Source: Nonomuraea typhae
Lineage (GTDB): Bacteria; Actinomycetota; Actinomycetes; Streptosporangiales; Streptosporangiaceae
Length of the DNA: 64,000 bases
Assembly (NCBI RefSeq): GCF_009760925.1
Contig: NZ_VRLV01000007.1
Span: 528,118-592,117 of the forward strand
Reading direction: 5' to 3'
The translations under genes and the position numbers were made by a program. The notes below the pieces were generated by a model. It ran no database searches and was not told the DNA's origin. It saw only the letters and a program-made list of their open reading frames with translations. Every line of letters starts with the position of its first letter. The stretch's first letter is position 1. Positions 45,469-53,743 of this stretch are shown piece after piece.

Positions 45469-47130
45469 ATGAATGTCCGTGCGTTAGTCGTCCTGGTCGT
45501 TGTGCTCATGTTCGGCCTGGTCGCACCCCCCGTTCAGGCTGCCGCCTACCCCGCGTGGGCGCCCTGGACCTCCTACACCACCGGAACCCGCGTCACCCAC
45601 AACGCGGTCGACTTCGAAGCCCGGCAGTCGCACACCTCCCAGCCCGGGTGGGAGCCGCCCAACGTGCCCGCCCTCTGGAAGACCGTCACCGGCGACCCGC
45701 AGCCCACCGTGCCCGGCCAGCCAGGCGCCGCCACGGTGACCTCGACGAGCACCTCGATCTCGTTGAGCTGGGGCGCGTCGTCAGGGACCGTGACGGGGTA
45801 CCGCGTCTACGAGGGCGCCACGCTGAAGACGACCGTGACCGGCACCAGCGCGACGATCTCGGGTCTGGGCACGTGCGAGCCGCACACCTACACGATCAAG
45901 GCGTACAACACCGTCGGCGAGTCGACCGGCCGCGACGCCTCCGGCACCACGACCGGCTGCCAGGGCGTGCCAGGCCAGCCGGGCACGGCCACGGTGACCG
46001 CGACCAACACCTCGATCTCGCTGTCGTGGGGCGCGTCGTCAGGGACCGTGACGGGGTACCGCGTCTACGAGGGCGCCACGCTGAAGACGACGGTGACCGG
46101 CACCAGCGCGACGATCTCGGGTCTGGGCACGTGCGAGCCGCACACCTACACGATCAAGGCGTACAACAGCACCGGCGAATCGCCCGGACGTGACGCCTCC
46201 GGCAGCACGACCGGCTGCACCGGCGGCGGCGACCTGCCCAAGCACTTCCTCACCGGCTACTGGCACAACTTCGTCAACCCGGCCACGGAACTGAAGCTGT
46301 CGCAGGTGCCCAACGAGTACGACGTGGTCGCGATCGCCTTCGCCGAGGCCACCAGCACCCCCGGCCAGGTCACCTTCGCTCTCGACCCGGCCCTGGCCAC
46401 CGCGGTCGGCGGCTACACCGACGCCCAGTTCCGGGCCGACGTGCAGGCCCTGCACCAGCGCGGCAAGAAGGTCATCCTGAGCGTCGGCGGCGAGGCCGGC
46501 CGCGTCCAGGTGAACAGCTCGGCCGCGGCCACCCAGTTCGCCAGCAGCATGTACGGCATCATGCAGAGCTACGGCTTCGACGGCGTCGACATCGACCTGG
46601 AGAACGGGCTCAACGCCACCTACATGGGCCAGGCGCTCAGGGACCTGCGCTCCCGGGTGGGCTCCAGCCTCGTCATCACCATGGCCCCCCAGACCATCGA
46701 CATGCAGTCGACCGGGATGGAGTACTTCAAGCTCGCCCTGAACATCAAGGACATCCTCACGGTCGTCCACATGCAGTACTACAACTCCGGCAGCATGCTC
46801 GGCTGCGACCAGGCGCAGGCGTACTCGCAGGGGACGGTCAACTTCATGACCGCCCTGGCCTGCATCCAGATCCAGAACGGGCTGCGCCCCGACCAGGTCG
46901 CGCTCGGCCTGCCCGCGGGACCCGGCGCCGCCGGCGGCGGGGTCGTCAACCCGTCGCTGGTCAACCAGGCGCTCGACTGCCTGGCCAAGCGCACCAGTTG
47001 CGGCAGCTTCGTGCCCCCGCAGGCGTGGCCGGACATCCGGGGCGCCATGACCTGGTCCATCAACTGGGACGCCAGCCACAACTGGAACTTCTCCAAGACC
47101 GTCAAGCCGCACCTTCAGGGAATGCCATGA
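45469..47130 (+). CDS. Secreted GH18 chitinase with CBM5/12 and two FN3 modules
   Basis: The product has 553 residues: signal peptide (about 1-25), a small CBM5/12 chitin-binding module (about 27-68, YPAWAPWTSYTTGTRV and PGWEPPNVPALWK), two FN3 modules (about 80-160, 166-246) and GH18 (about 255-553). GFDGVDIDLENG supplies DxxDxDxE with Glu378. The catalytic domain is the short subfamily B type. GGAG lies a few bases before ATG 45469. Its two FN3 modules are almost identical at DNA level. It overlaps the next chitinase start. Confidence 0.94.
   Translation: MNVRALVVLVVVLMFGLVAPPVQAAAYPAWAPWTSYTTGTRVTHNAVDFEARQSHTSQPGWEPPNVPALWKTVTGDPQPTVPGQPGAATVTSTSTSISLSWGASSGTVTGYRVYEGATLKTTVTGTSATISGLGTCEPHTYTIKAYNTVGESTGRDASGTTTGCQGVPGQPGTATVTATNTSISLSWGASSGTVTGYRVYEGATLKTTVTGTSATISGLGTCEPHTYTIKAYNSTGESPGRDASGSTTGCTGGGDLPKHFLTGYWHNFVNPATELKLSQVPNEYDVVAIAFAEATSTPGQVTFALDPALATAVGGYTDAQFRADVQALHQRGKKVILSVGGEAGRVQVNSSAAATQFASSMYGIMQSYGFDGVDIDLENGLNATYMGQALRDLRSRVGSSLVITMAPQTIDMQSTGMEYFKLALNIKDILTVVHMQYYNSGSMLGCDQAQAYSQGTVNFMTALACIQIQNGLRPDQVALGLPAGPGAAGGGVVNPSLVNQALDCLAKRTSCGSFVPPQAWPDIRGAMTWSINWDASHNWNFSKTVKPHLQGMP
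45769..46166 (+). repeat. Near-identical 140-bp direct repeat encoding duplicated FN3 modules
   Basis: Bases 45769-45908 and 46027-46166 appear identical except for one base (GACCGTG versus GACGGTG), at a period of 258 bp or 86 codons. A related but clearly diverged copy is in the third chitinase near 47450. The near-identity points to a recent internal duplication or gene conversion. Confidence 0.85.
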
Positions 47131-48530
47131 GACGCCTCCTCGTCGCGCTGATCTCCGCGCTGGCCCTGCTCGTCACCGGCCTGGCCACCTCGGCGCCGGC
47201 CACCGCCGCCAGGTCGGTCGTCGTCATGGCCGACTGGGCCCCCTACACCCCGTACGCCGTGGGCGCCGTCGTGACCTACGAAGGAGCCACCTACACCGCG
47301 ATCCAGGCCCACACCTCGCTGCCCGGGTGGGAGCCCCCGCGCGTGCCCGCGCTGTGGCGGGCCGGCGGCAGCAACCCGCAGCCCGGCGTGCCCGGCCAGC
47401 CGGGCAACGTCACCACCACGGTCACCAACAACTCGATCTCGTTGAGCTGGGGCGCCTCGTCGGGGACCGTGACCGGCTACCGCGTCTACGAGGGCACCAC
47501 GCTCAAGACCACGGTGACCGCCACCAGCGCGACCATCTCCGGCCTCGGCACGTGTGAGTCGCACTCCTACACCGTCAAGGCGTACAACAACGTCGGCGAG
47601 TCGACCGGACGTGACGCCGCGGCCACGACCTCCGGCTGCCAGAACCCGGACCCGCCGGGCAAGATGGCCGGCGCGCCGTACCTCTACATGGGCTGGGGCA
47701 ACCCGCCCGCGCCCGCGACCGTCATGAACGCGACCGGCGTGAAGTCCTTCACCATGGCCTTCATCCTGGCCAGCGGCGGCTGCAACCCGGCCTGGGACGG
47801 GCAGCGCCCGCTGACCGGCGGCGCGGACGCCCAGGCGATCTCGGCCATCAAGGCGGCGGGCGGCAGCGTGCAGATCTCCTTCGGCGGCTGGTCGGGCAAC
47901 AAGCTCGGTCCCGCCTGCTCGACCCCGGCGGCCTTCGCCGGCGCCGTGCAGCAGGTTATCAACGCCGTCGGCCCGGCCGTCGTGGACTTCGACATCGAGA
48001 ACACCGACGAGTTCGAGAACTACACGGTCCAGGACCGCATCCTCAACGGCCTCAAGATCGTCAGGCAGAACAACCCGAACGTGAAGATCGTCGTCACCTT
48101 CGGCACCACCAGGACCGGCCCGAACTCGCACGGCATCCGGCTGATCAACCAGGCCAAGGCGCTCAACGTGCCGATCGACAACTTCACGATCATGCCGTTC
48201 GACTTCGGCGGCTCGAACATGTACCAGGACAACGTCAACGCCTCCGAGGGCCTGAAGACCGCGCTCAAGAACGCCTACGGCTACACCGACGCGCAGGCGT
48301 ACGCCCGCATGGGCATCTCGGGCATGAACGGTCTGTCCGACCAGCAGGAGCTCACCTCGCCCGCCACCTGGACCCAGATCCGCGACTGGGCCAAGTCCAA
48401 GGGCCTGACCAGGCTGGCGTACTGGGCGGTCAACCGCGACCGGCCGTGCCCCGGCGGCGGCGTGCGCTCCGACTGCAGTGGCATCTCCCAGGCCGACTGG
48501 GAGTTCACCCGGATCACCGCGGGGTTCTAG
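47127..48530 (+). CDS. Secreted GH18 chitinase with CBM5/12 and one FN3 module
   Basis: The product has 467 residues: signal peptide (about 1-28), CBM5/12 (about 33-75), one FN3 (about 85-170) and GH18 (about 180-467). YLYMGWGNPPAPATVM and SFGGWSGNKLG are hallmarks of the actinomycete subfamily with this layout. The catalytic strand reads VVDFDIENT; the DxDxE part with Glu291 is intact, but the first Asp of DxxDxDxE is Ala. ATG 47127 overlaps the previous stop (ATGA), so this gene is translationally coupled to the second chitinase. Confidence 0.92.
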   Translation: MRRLLVALISALALLVTGLATSAPATAARSVVVMADWAPYTPYAVGAVVTYEGATYTAIQAHTSLPGWEPPRVPALWRAGGSNPQPGVPGQPGNVTTTVTNNSISLSWGASSGTVTGYRVYEGTTLKTTVTATSATISGLGTCESHSYTVKAYNNVGESTGRDAAATTSGCQNPDPPGKMAGAPYLYMGWGNPPAPATVMNATGVKSFTMAFILASGGCNPAWDGQRPLTGGADAQAISAIKAAGGSVQISFGGWSGNKLGPACSTPAAFAGAVQQVINAVGPAVVDFDIENTDEFENYTVQDRILNGLKIVRQNNPNVKIVVTFGTTRTGPNSHGIRLINQAKALNVPIDNFTIMPFDFGGSNMYQDNVNASEGLKTALKNAYGYTDAQAYARMGISGMNGLSDQQELTSPATWTQIRDWAKSKGLTRLAYWAVNRDRPCPGGGVRSDCSGISQADWEFTRITAGF

Positions 48531-48533
48531 GCG

Positions 48534-50354
48534 ATGCGCCTTCGTCATATTGCGGCGGCCGCCGTGCTGGCCCTCGGCCTCACGGCGGTCTCCGCCACGC
48601 CCGCCCTCGCGGCCAACATCCTGAGCAACCCCGGCTTCGAGACCGACCTGGCGAACTGGACGTGCACCGCCTCGTCCGCAGGCCAGGCGGTCACCACGCC
48701 GGTCCACTCCGGAGCCAAGGCGCTGCAGGCCACCCCGGCCGGCAGTGACACCGCCCGGTGCCAGCAGGTGATCAGCGTCAAGCCGTCCTCCGCCTACACG
48801 CTGTCCGGCTGGCTGCGCGGCGGCTACGTCTTCCTCGGCGCCTCCGGCACCGGCACCACCGACGTCAGCACCTGGACGTCCTCGGCCTCGGCCTACCGCC
48901 AGGTGAGCACGTCGTTCACCACCGGGGCGAACACGACCAGCGTCACCGTCTACGTCAACGGCTGGTACGGCCAGGGCGCCTACCAGGCCGACGACCTGGT
49001 GCTCGACGGGCCGCCGGGAAACCCGCAGCCCGGTGACACCACCCCGCCGACCGTCCCCGGCAACCTGAGCGTGAGCGGAGCCACCTCCAGCACCCTCGCG
49101 GTGAGCTGGTCGGCCTCCACCGACGACTCCGGTACGGTCGCCCGCTACGAGCTCGCGCGCGACGGCGGCACGCCCACCCCGGTCACCGGCACCTCCGTCA
49201 CTGTGGGCGGCCTGACCCCGCAGACCACCTACCGCTTCAAGGTGCGCGCCTGCGACGGCTCCGGCAACTGCTCCGCCTACACCCCCGAAGTCCCCGGTAC
49301 CACCACCGAGGGCGGCGGAGGCGGCGGGCAACTGCCCAAACGGGTCCTGGTCGGTTACCTGCACGCCTCCTTCGCCAACGGCTCCGGCTACATCCGGATG
49401 GCCGACGTCCCGAACGAGTGGGACGTCATCAACCTCGCCTTCGGCGAACCCACCTCGGTGACCTCGGGCGACATCCGCTTCCGGCTCTGCCCGGCGGCCG
49501 AGTGCCCGAACGTCGAGCCCGAGGCCGATTTCATCGCCGCCATCCGCGCCAAGCAGGCGGCGGGCAAGAAGGTCCTGATCTCCATCGGCGGCCAGAACGG
49601 CCAGGTCCAGCTCACCACCACGGCGGCCCGCGACACGTTTGTCTCCTCGGTGAGCGCCATCATCGACCGCTACGGCCTCGACGGCCTCGACATCGACTTC
49701 GAGGGCCACTCGCTCTACCTGAACGCCGGCGACACCAACCTCGCCAACCCGACCACCCCGGTCATCGTCAACCTGATCTCGGCGCTGAAGACCCTCAAGG
49801 CCAAGTACGGCTCCCGCTTCGTGCTGACCATGGCGCCCGAGACCTTCTTCGTCCAGCTCGGCTACCAGTTCTACGGACCGGGCCCGAGCGGGGCGGCCGA
49901 CCGGCGCAGCGCCTCCTACCTGCCGGTCATCCACGCCATGCGCAACGACCTGACCCTGCTGCACGTCCAGGACTACAACTCCGGCCCGATCAAGGGCCTG
50001 GACGACCAGTACCACACGATGGGCACCCACGACTTCCACGTCGCCATGACCGACATGCTGCTCGCGGGCTTCCCCATCATGGGCAACACCGCCAACGTCT
50101 TCCCACCGCTGCGCCAGGACCAGGTCGCGATCGGCCTGCCCGCGGCGCCCTGGGCGGGCAACGGCTTCACCACGGTGGCCGAGGTCCAGAAGGCTTTCGA
50201 CTGCCTGGCCAAGGGCGCCAATTGCGGCCCATATAGGCCACGCGGCGTCTACCCGAACCTGCGCGGCCTGATGACCTGGTCCATCAACTGGGACAAGTAC
50301 AACTCCTTCGAGTTCTCCCGCAACCACCGGGCGTACCTGAACGCGCTCGGCTGA
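48534..50354 (+). CDS. Secreted GH18 chitinase with N-terminal jelly-roll CBM and FN3
   Basis: The product has 606 residues: signal peptide (1-27), a beta-sandwich carbohydrate-binding module (about 28-160, starting NILSNPGFETDLANW, CBM4/9/16-like), FN3 (about 172-257), a Gly-rich linker and GH18 (about 268-606). GLDGLDIDFEG supplies the complete DxxDxDxE with Glu390. Its start is three bases after the third chitinase stop. Different binding modules across the four chitinases suggest attack on different forms of chitin. Confidence 0.93.
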   Translation: MRLRHIAAAAVLALGLTAVSATPALAANILSNPGFETDLANWTCTASSAGQAVTTPVHSGAKALQATPAGSDTARCQQVISVKPSSAYTLSGWLRGGYVFLGASGTGTTDVSTWTSSASAYRQVSTSFTTGANTTSVTVYVNGWYGQGAYQADDLVLDGPPGNPQPGDTTPPTVPGNLSVSGATSSTLAVSWSASTDDSGTVARYELARDGGTPTPVTGTSVTVGGLTPQTTYRFKVRACDGSGNCSAYTPEVPGTTTEGGGGGGQLPKRVLVGYLHASFANGSGYIRMADVPNEWDVINLAFGEPTSVTSGDIRFRLCPAAECPNVEPEADFIAAIRAKQAAGKKVLISIGGQNGQVQLTTTAARDTFVSSVSAIIDRYGLDGLDIDFEGHSLYLNAGDTNLANPTTPVIVNLISALKTLKAKYGSRFVLTMAPETFFVQLGYQFYGPGPSGAADRRSASYLPVIHAMRNDLTLLHVQDYNSGPIKGLDDQYHTMGTHDFHVAMTDMLLAGFPIMGNTANVFPPLRQDQVAIGLPAAPWAGNGFTTVAEVQKAFDCLAKGANCGPYRPRGVYPNLRGLMTWSINWDKYNSFEFSRNHRAYLNALG

Positions 50355-50358
50355 GACC

Positions 50359-50436
50359 CGGGAGGAGCGGGGCTGAGGCTCCTTGGGAGAGGTTTCCGGG
50401 TTGCCTCCCCCAAGGCGCCTCATCCCGCTCCTCCCG
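50359..50436 (+). terminator. Long hairpin ending the chitinase operon
   Basis: Arms at about 50359-50392 and 50403-50436 are nearly complementary over 33 bases, beginning CGGGAGGAGCGGG and ending CCCGCTCCTCCCG, with one bulge and a few mismatches. The hairpin starts five bases after the last chitinase stop. It has no T-tract. Confidence 0.75.
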
Positions 50437-50624
50437 CATGACCGCACTCCTTCGGGGCATCTGTGAGTTTCCTGTGAATTTCCGGCTCAGATGGGCCCGT
50501 TCTCGACGGTAAAAGGAGTGCGCAAATGGCGTTGATAAGCACGCTTTCCAGAGCTCATGTCTGATCAGCTCTTGCGCTGCCCAGGTGGCAGCACCCTCCC
50601 GGGTACGGCAGGCTAGAGGCCGCC

Positions 50625-52019
50625 ATGGAATACGCAGTCCTCACGGGGATAGTCCTCGTCGCCGGTGTCCTGCTTGCCCTTGTCGCCCAATGGCGCGACT
50701 GGAGACCACATCTCCTGATCGTGATCCTCGTGGGCGTCGCCGTACGAGCGTTGCTCTGGTACACATCGGCGATCGACACCCAGTGGCAGCCGGTCGACTA
50801 CATGGAAAGCTTCAAACCCGCCGGCGAGGCGGTGCTCCATGGCAAGGATCCGGTCCTGGCCAGCGAAGGCGGCTGGCACTTCCTGCCGACGATCCCCTAC
50901 ATGTACGGCTTCCTGCTCTGGCTGGGCATTCCGTGGGAGTTCGCGGGCCGCCTGGTCACGGTGCTGGCCGACATCGCGCTGATCCCGCTCGTGGCCAAGC
51001 TGGCCGGCGGTCCCAAGGCCAACCTGCGCGCCCTGCAGTACGCGCTCAACCCCCTCGCCATGCTGGTGGCGGCCATTCACGGCCAGGTCGAGCCGGTCGC
51101 GCTGGCCTTCGGCGTCGCCGCGTTCGTGGTGGCCCGCGGCCCCGGCTCGCCGTACCGCGCGGGCATCACGACCCACGTCGGCGTACGGCTGCGCCGCGGC
51201 GTGGCCGCCTACGGCTGGCGCACCGCGCTGGCCCGGGTGATCCGCCCCGGCGGCCTGCTGCACCGCGCGTTCATGCCGACCGGCGACGACCGGCGCGACC
51301 TGCGGCGGGGCATGCTGGCCGGAGCGCTCATGGGCCTCGCGCTGTGCGCCAAGAGCTGGCCCATCTGGCTGATCCCCGGCATGTTGCTGCTGCTGCCCAA
51401 CCTGCGCTCCCGGATCGTCTCGCTGTTCTTCACCGGGTTGGTGCCGGTGTTGTTCCTGGCCTCGTTGCCGCTGGTGGTGGGCAGCTCGTTCGCCCAGATC
51501 CTCGAGGCGATGTCCGTCATGGGAGACATCCGGCCGATCGTCGGCGACTGGGGCTGGGCGGCGCAGTTCAGCGGCGGCGAGTGGCAGCTGCGGCCCGACC
51601 TGGTCGTCCCCGGCACCTACCTGATCTACGCGACCATGGTCTTCTGCGTGTTCTGGTGGCGTCGGGCCGACCCGATCGACATGACCATCGCCATGCTCAT
51701 CGCCTTCATGGTCGTCACGCCGCGCCTGGGCGCCCAGTACCTCATGTGGTTCATGCCGTTCCTGGTCGCCAGGCCCACCCGCTTCGCCTGGCCCGCGATC
51801 ATCGGCGTCTCCGTCTGGGCGGGCTACGGCTACCTGTACATGACGCAGTTCGACACCAACACCTGGTGGGCGCTGCACTCGCAGTGGGCGCTGGCCTCGA
51901 TCGTGCTGCTGCCGATCCTCGTCATGGCCATGCCCTGGGGCCGCCGCCATCCGACGGCCCCAGAACTCGCCACCCCCGTGCCCGCCCCCGCGGAGCAGCG
52001 GGTGAAATCAGCGGTGTAG
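50625..52019 (+). CDS. Polytopic membrane protein, probable GT-C-type glycosyltransferase
   Basis: The product has 464 residues with about ten hydrophobic helices. The first outer loop carries TSAIDTQWQPVDYMESFKPAGEAVLHGKDP, resembling the acidic loop of lipid-linked-sugar-dependent mannosyltransferases of actinobacteria. QYALNPLAMLVAAIHGQVEP also fits that group. It would use a polyprenyl-phosphate sugar outside the membrane. The family assignment is by overall pattern only. The 3' end overlaps the convergent erm gene by 12 bases. Confidence 0.65.
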   Translation: MEYAVLTGIVLVAGVLLALVAQWRDWRPHLLIVILVGVAVRALLWYTSAIDTQWQPVDYMESFKPAGEAVLHGKDPVLASEGGWHFLPTIPYMYGFLLWLGIPWEFAGRLVTVLADIALIPLVAKLAGGPKANLRALQYALNPLAMLVAAIHGQVEPVALAFGVAAFVVARGPGSPYRAGITTHVGVRLRRGVAAYGWRTALARVIRPGGLLHRAFMPTGDDRRDLRRGMLAGALMGLALCAKSWPIWLIPGMLLLLPNLRSRIVSLFFTGLVPVLFLASLPLVVGSSFAQILEAMSVMGDIRPIVGDWGWAAQFSGGEWQLRPDLVVPGTYLIYATMVFCVFWWRRADPIDMTIAMLIAFMVVTPRLGAQYLMWFMPFLVARPTRFAWPAIIGVSVWAGYGYLYMTQFDTNTWWALHSQWALASIVLLPILVMAMPWGRRHPTAPELATPVPAPAEQRVKSAV

Positions 52020-52826
52020 CTCCCGGTAGACGGTGATCCACTGGTCCGGATGGACGTAGCCGACCACCGTGTCGCGGGCCACGCCCGCCCGTGCCAGGGC
52101 GCCGTCCACGCCCTGGTAGCGGGTCCTGAGCGAGGCGCGCAAGGAGCCCCCCACCCCGGTGAAGCCCAGCTCCACCAGTTCCCGCCAGGCCCTGCCGTCC
52201 GCGAGCAGCGGCTCCGGCCGCCGCTCGATGCGCAGGATGCCCGAGTCGACCGCGGGCACCGGCCGGAAACTCTCCCGGCCGACCCGGCCGAGCAACTCCC
52301 AGTGGAACCACGGCCAGCTCTCGACCGTGACCAGGCTCCACCGGCCGAAGTCGCCCGAGCGCTTGCGGGCGTACTCCAGCTGCGTGAGCAGGGTCGCCGA
52401 GGTCATCGACGGGGCCCGCAGACACCAGTCGACGATCTTCGACGTGATCGAGTACGGGATGTTGCCGACCACCGCGAACGGCTCCCGCGGCGGCTTGACG
52501 AGGGTGAAGTCGCCCTTGATGATCTTCAACCCGGTCCTGGCCCTGAGCTTGGCGGCCAGCAGCGGGTCGATTTCGTAGCCGACGACCTCGACGCCCTCCA
52601 CGGCGGCCAGGACGGTCGTCAGCGCTCCTTCACCGGCGCCGGGTTCGAGAATCAGGCCGTGCGGCCGCGCGGCCTTGATCATCAGATCGACGGCATGGCT
52701 GTCGACCAGGAAGTTCTGCGACAGCGTGCGCCGCGCCCTGTCTCTGGGCGTGCGCGAGCCGCCGCCGCTGTTCCTGGCCTTCTGCTGAGTGTGGGAATAG
52801 TTACCGTGTGCGAAGTTCTGCGCCAC
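52008..52826 (-). CDS. erm: Erm-family 23S rRNA adenine-N6 methyltransferase
   Basis: The product has 272 residues. After a basic, disordered N-terminus of about 30 residues comes RRTLSQNFLVD, the conserved start of Erm/KsgA enzymes. LEPGAGEGALT binds S-adenosylmethionine and NIPYSIT is the catalytic N-x-P-Y/F motif. It should dimethylate A2058 and give macrolide-lincosamide-streptogramin B resistance. KsgA is the main alternative, but the actinomycete-type N-terminus and C-terminus (RTRYQGVDGALA) fit Erm better. GTG 52826 has AAAGGG about nine bases upstream. A short leader peptide and an SD-sequestering hairpin precede it, so it is probably inducible. Confidence 0.88.
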   Translation of the reverse strand: MAQNFAHGNYSHTQQKARNSGGGSRTPRDRARRTLSQNFLVDSHAVDLMIKAARPHGLILEPGAGEGALTTVLAAVEGVEVVGYEIDPLLAAKLRARTGLKIIKGDFTLVKPPREPFAVVGNIPYSITSKIVDWCLRAPSMTSATLLTQLEYARKRSGDFGRWSLVTVESWPWFHWELLGRVGRESFRPVPAVDSGILRIERRPEPLLADGRAWRELVELGFTGVGGSLRASLRTRYQGVDGALARAGVARDTVVGYVHPDQWITVYRELHR

Positions 52827-52918
52827 AGCTGCAGCCCTTTCGGGTCCTCGAGACGAAATGGGATCTCGAAGGGCCCTGGGCGCGCTTCACGGACGCGCTG
52901 AGATGTTCTCCGTGTCCG
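52827..52918 (-). promoter_or_regulatory. Putative translational attenuator in the erm leader
   Basis: Between the leader-peptide stop and erm, the minus strand can form CTTCGAGA / TCTCGAGG (8 bp, one G-T pair), flanked by CCCTT pairing with the AAGGG of the erm ribosome site AAAGGG. This would hide the erm start until a ribosome stalled upstream refolds the RNA. The fold is by eye, not computed. Confidence 0.5.
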
Positions 52919-52978
52919 CTAGCGAGCCAGAGCCCGGCCGCTGCGGATGCGGATGGAGTAGAAGCACGTGCAACACAT
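52919..52978 (-). CDS. 19-residue erm leader peptide with Arg-Ile-Arg motif
   Basis: ATG 52978 opens MCCTCFYSIRIRSGRALAR followed by TAG. Arg-Ile-Arg fits the +x+ macrolide-arrest motif known from ErmD-type leaders (Arg-Leu-Arg). The frame lies about 90 bases before erm on the same strand, and a promoter ends seven bases before its ATG, so it is probably translated from a leaderless mRNA. Three cysteines near the start are unusual and would also allow a cysteine-linked attenuation model. Arrest itself has not been shown. Confidence 0.65.
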   Translation of the reverse strand: MCCTCFYSIRIRSGRALAR

Positions 52979-52985
52979 GCCGACG

Positions 52986-53015
52986 ACCCTACGAGGGCGT
53001 CGTAGCTGGTCGCAA
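52986..53015 (-). promoter_or_regulatory. Promoter for the erm leader and erm
   Basis: On the minus strand TTGCGA (53010-53015), 18 bases and TAGGGT (52986-52991) form a plausible promoter. Transcription would start about seven bases later, at or next to ATG 52978, making the leader peptide leaderless. GGATTTAATCC lies upstream near 53015-53030. Confidence 0.5.
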
Positions 53016-53074
53016 CGGATTAAATCCGCCGGGCTTTGATGCTGCTTTGAGGTTGTCCAGGTAATGCTTGGCCC

Positions 53075-53743
53075 ATGGAGAGACCCGCCAAAGTGCTCGT
53101 GGTGGACGACGAGCCGAACATCCGCGCGCTGTTGTCGCAGACGCTCCGGCTGGTCTCCTTCGAGGTGCGGACCGCCGAGACCGGCGCGGAGGCGATCACC
53201 GCCGCGCGCGACTTCGCCCCCGACATCGTGGTGCTCGACGTCATGCTCGAGGACTTCGACGGCTTCGAGGTGGCCAGGCGGCTGGGCGAGCGCATCCCGG
53301 TGTTGTTCCTGACGGCCCGCGACACCGTGGAGGACCGGGTGCAGGGTCTCACGCTGGGCGCCGACGACTACGTGGCCAAGCCGTTCAGCCTGGAGGAGGT
53401 CGTGCTGCGCATCCGCGCCATCCTGCGCCGCAGCCGGAGCGGCGGGCCGGCCAAGGAGGTGCTGGCCTACGCCGACCTGGAGCTGGACAGCGCCGCCCAC
53501 GAGGTGCGCCGGGACGGCACGCTGATCGACCTGTCGCCCACGGAGTTCAACCTGCTGGAGTACCTGCTGACCAACGCCGGCCGGGTGGTCAGCAAGGCGC
53601 AGATCCTCGACAGCGTCTGGCGCTACGACTTCGACGGAGACTCCAGCATCGTCGAGTCCTACGTCTACTACCTGCGCAAGAAGATCCCCGGCCTGATCCA
53701 GACCGTCCGCGGCGTCGGCTACACGCTCAGGAGCCCGCGGTGA
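53075..53743 (+). CDS. OmpR-family response regulator
   Basis: The product has 222 residues: a receiver domain with VVDDE, phospho-acceptor Asp55 in VVLDVML, the conserved Thr in FLTARD and Lys in YVAKPF, then a winged-helix (about 125-222) with LSPTEFNLLEYLLTNAGRVVSK and VRGVGYTLR. It overlaps the sensor kinase by four bases and probably controls the downstream lipoprotein-exporter genes. Confidence 0.95.
   Translation: MERPAKVLVVDDEPNIRALLSQTLRLVSFEVRTAETGAEAITAARDFAPDIVVLDVMLEDFDGFEVARRLGERIPVLFLTARDTVEDRVQGLTLGADDYVAKPFSLEEVVLRIRAILRRSRSGGPAKEVLAYADLELDSAAHEVRRDGTLIDLSPTEFNLLEYLLTNAGRVVSKAQILDSVWRYDFDGDSSIVESYVYYLRKKIPGLIQTVRGVGYTLRSPR

Noticed and set aside
52919..53500. Long minus-strand frame through the response-regulator start
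   Set aside because: Only its last 19 codons, starting at the internal ATG 52978, are supported; the rest is antisense to the response regulator.
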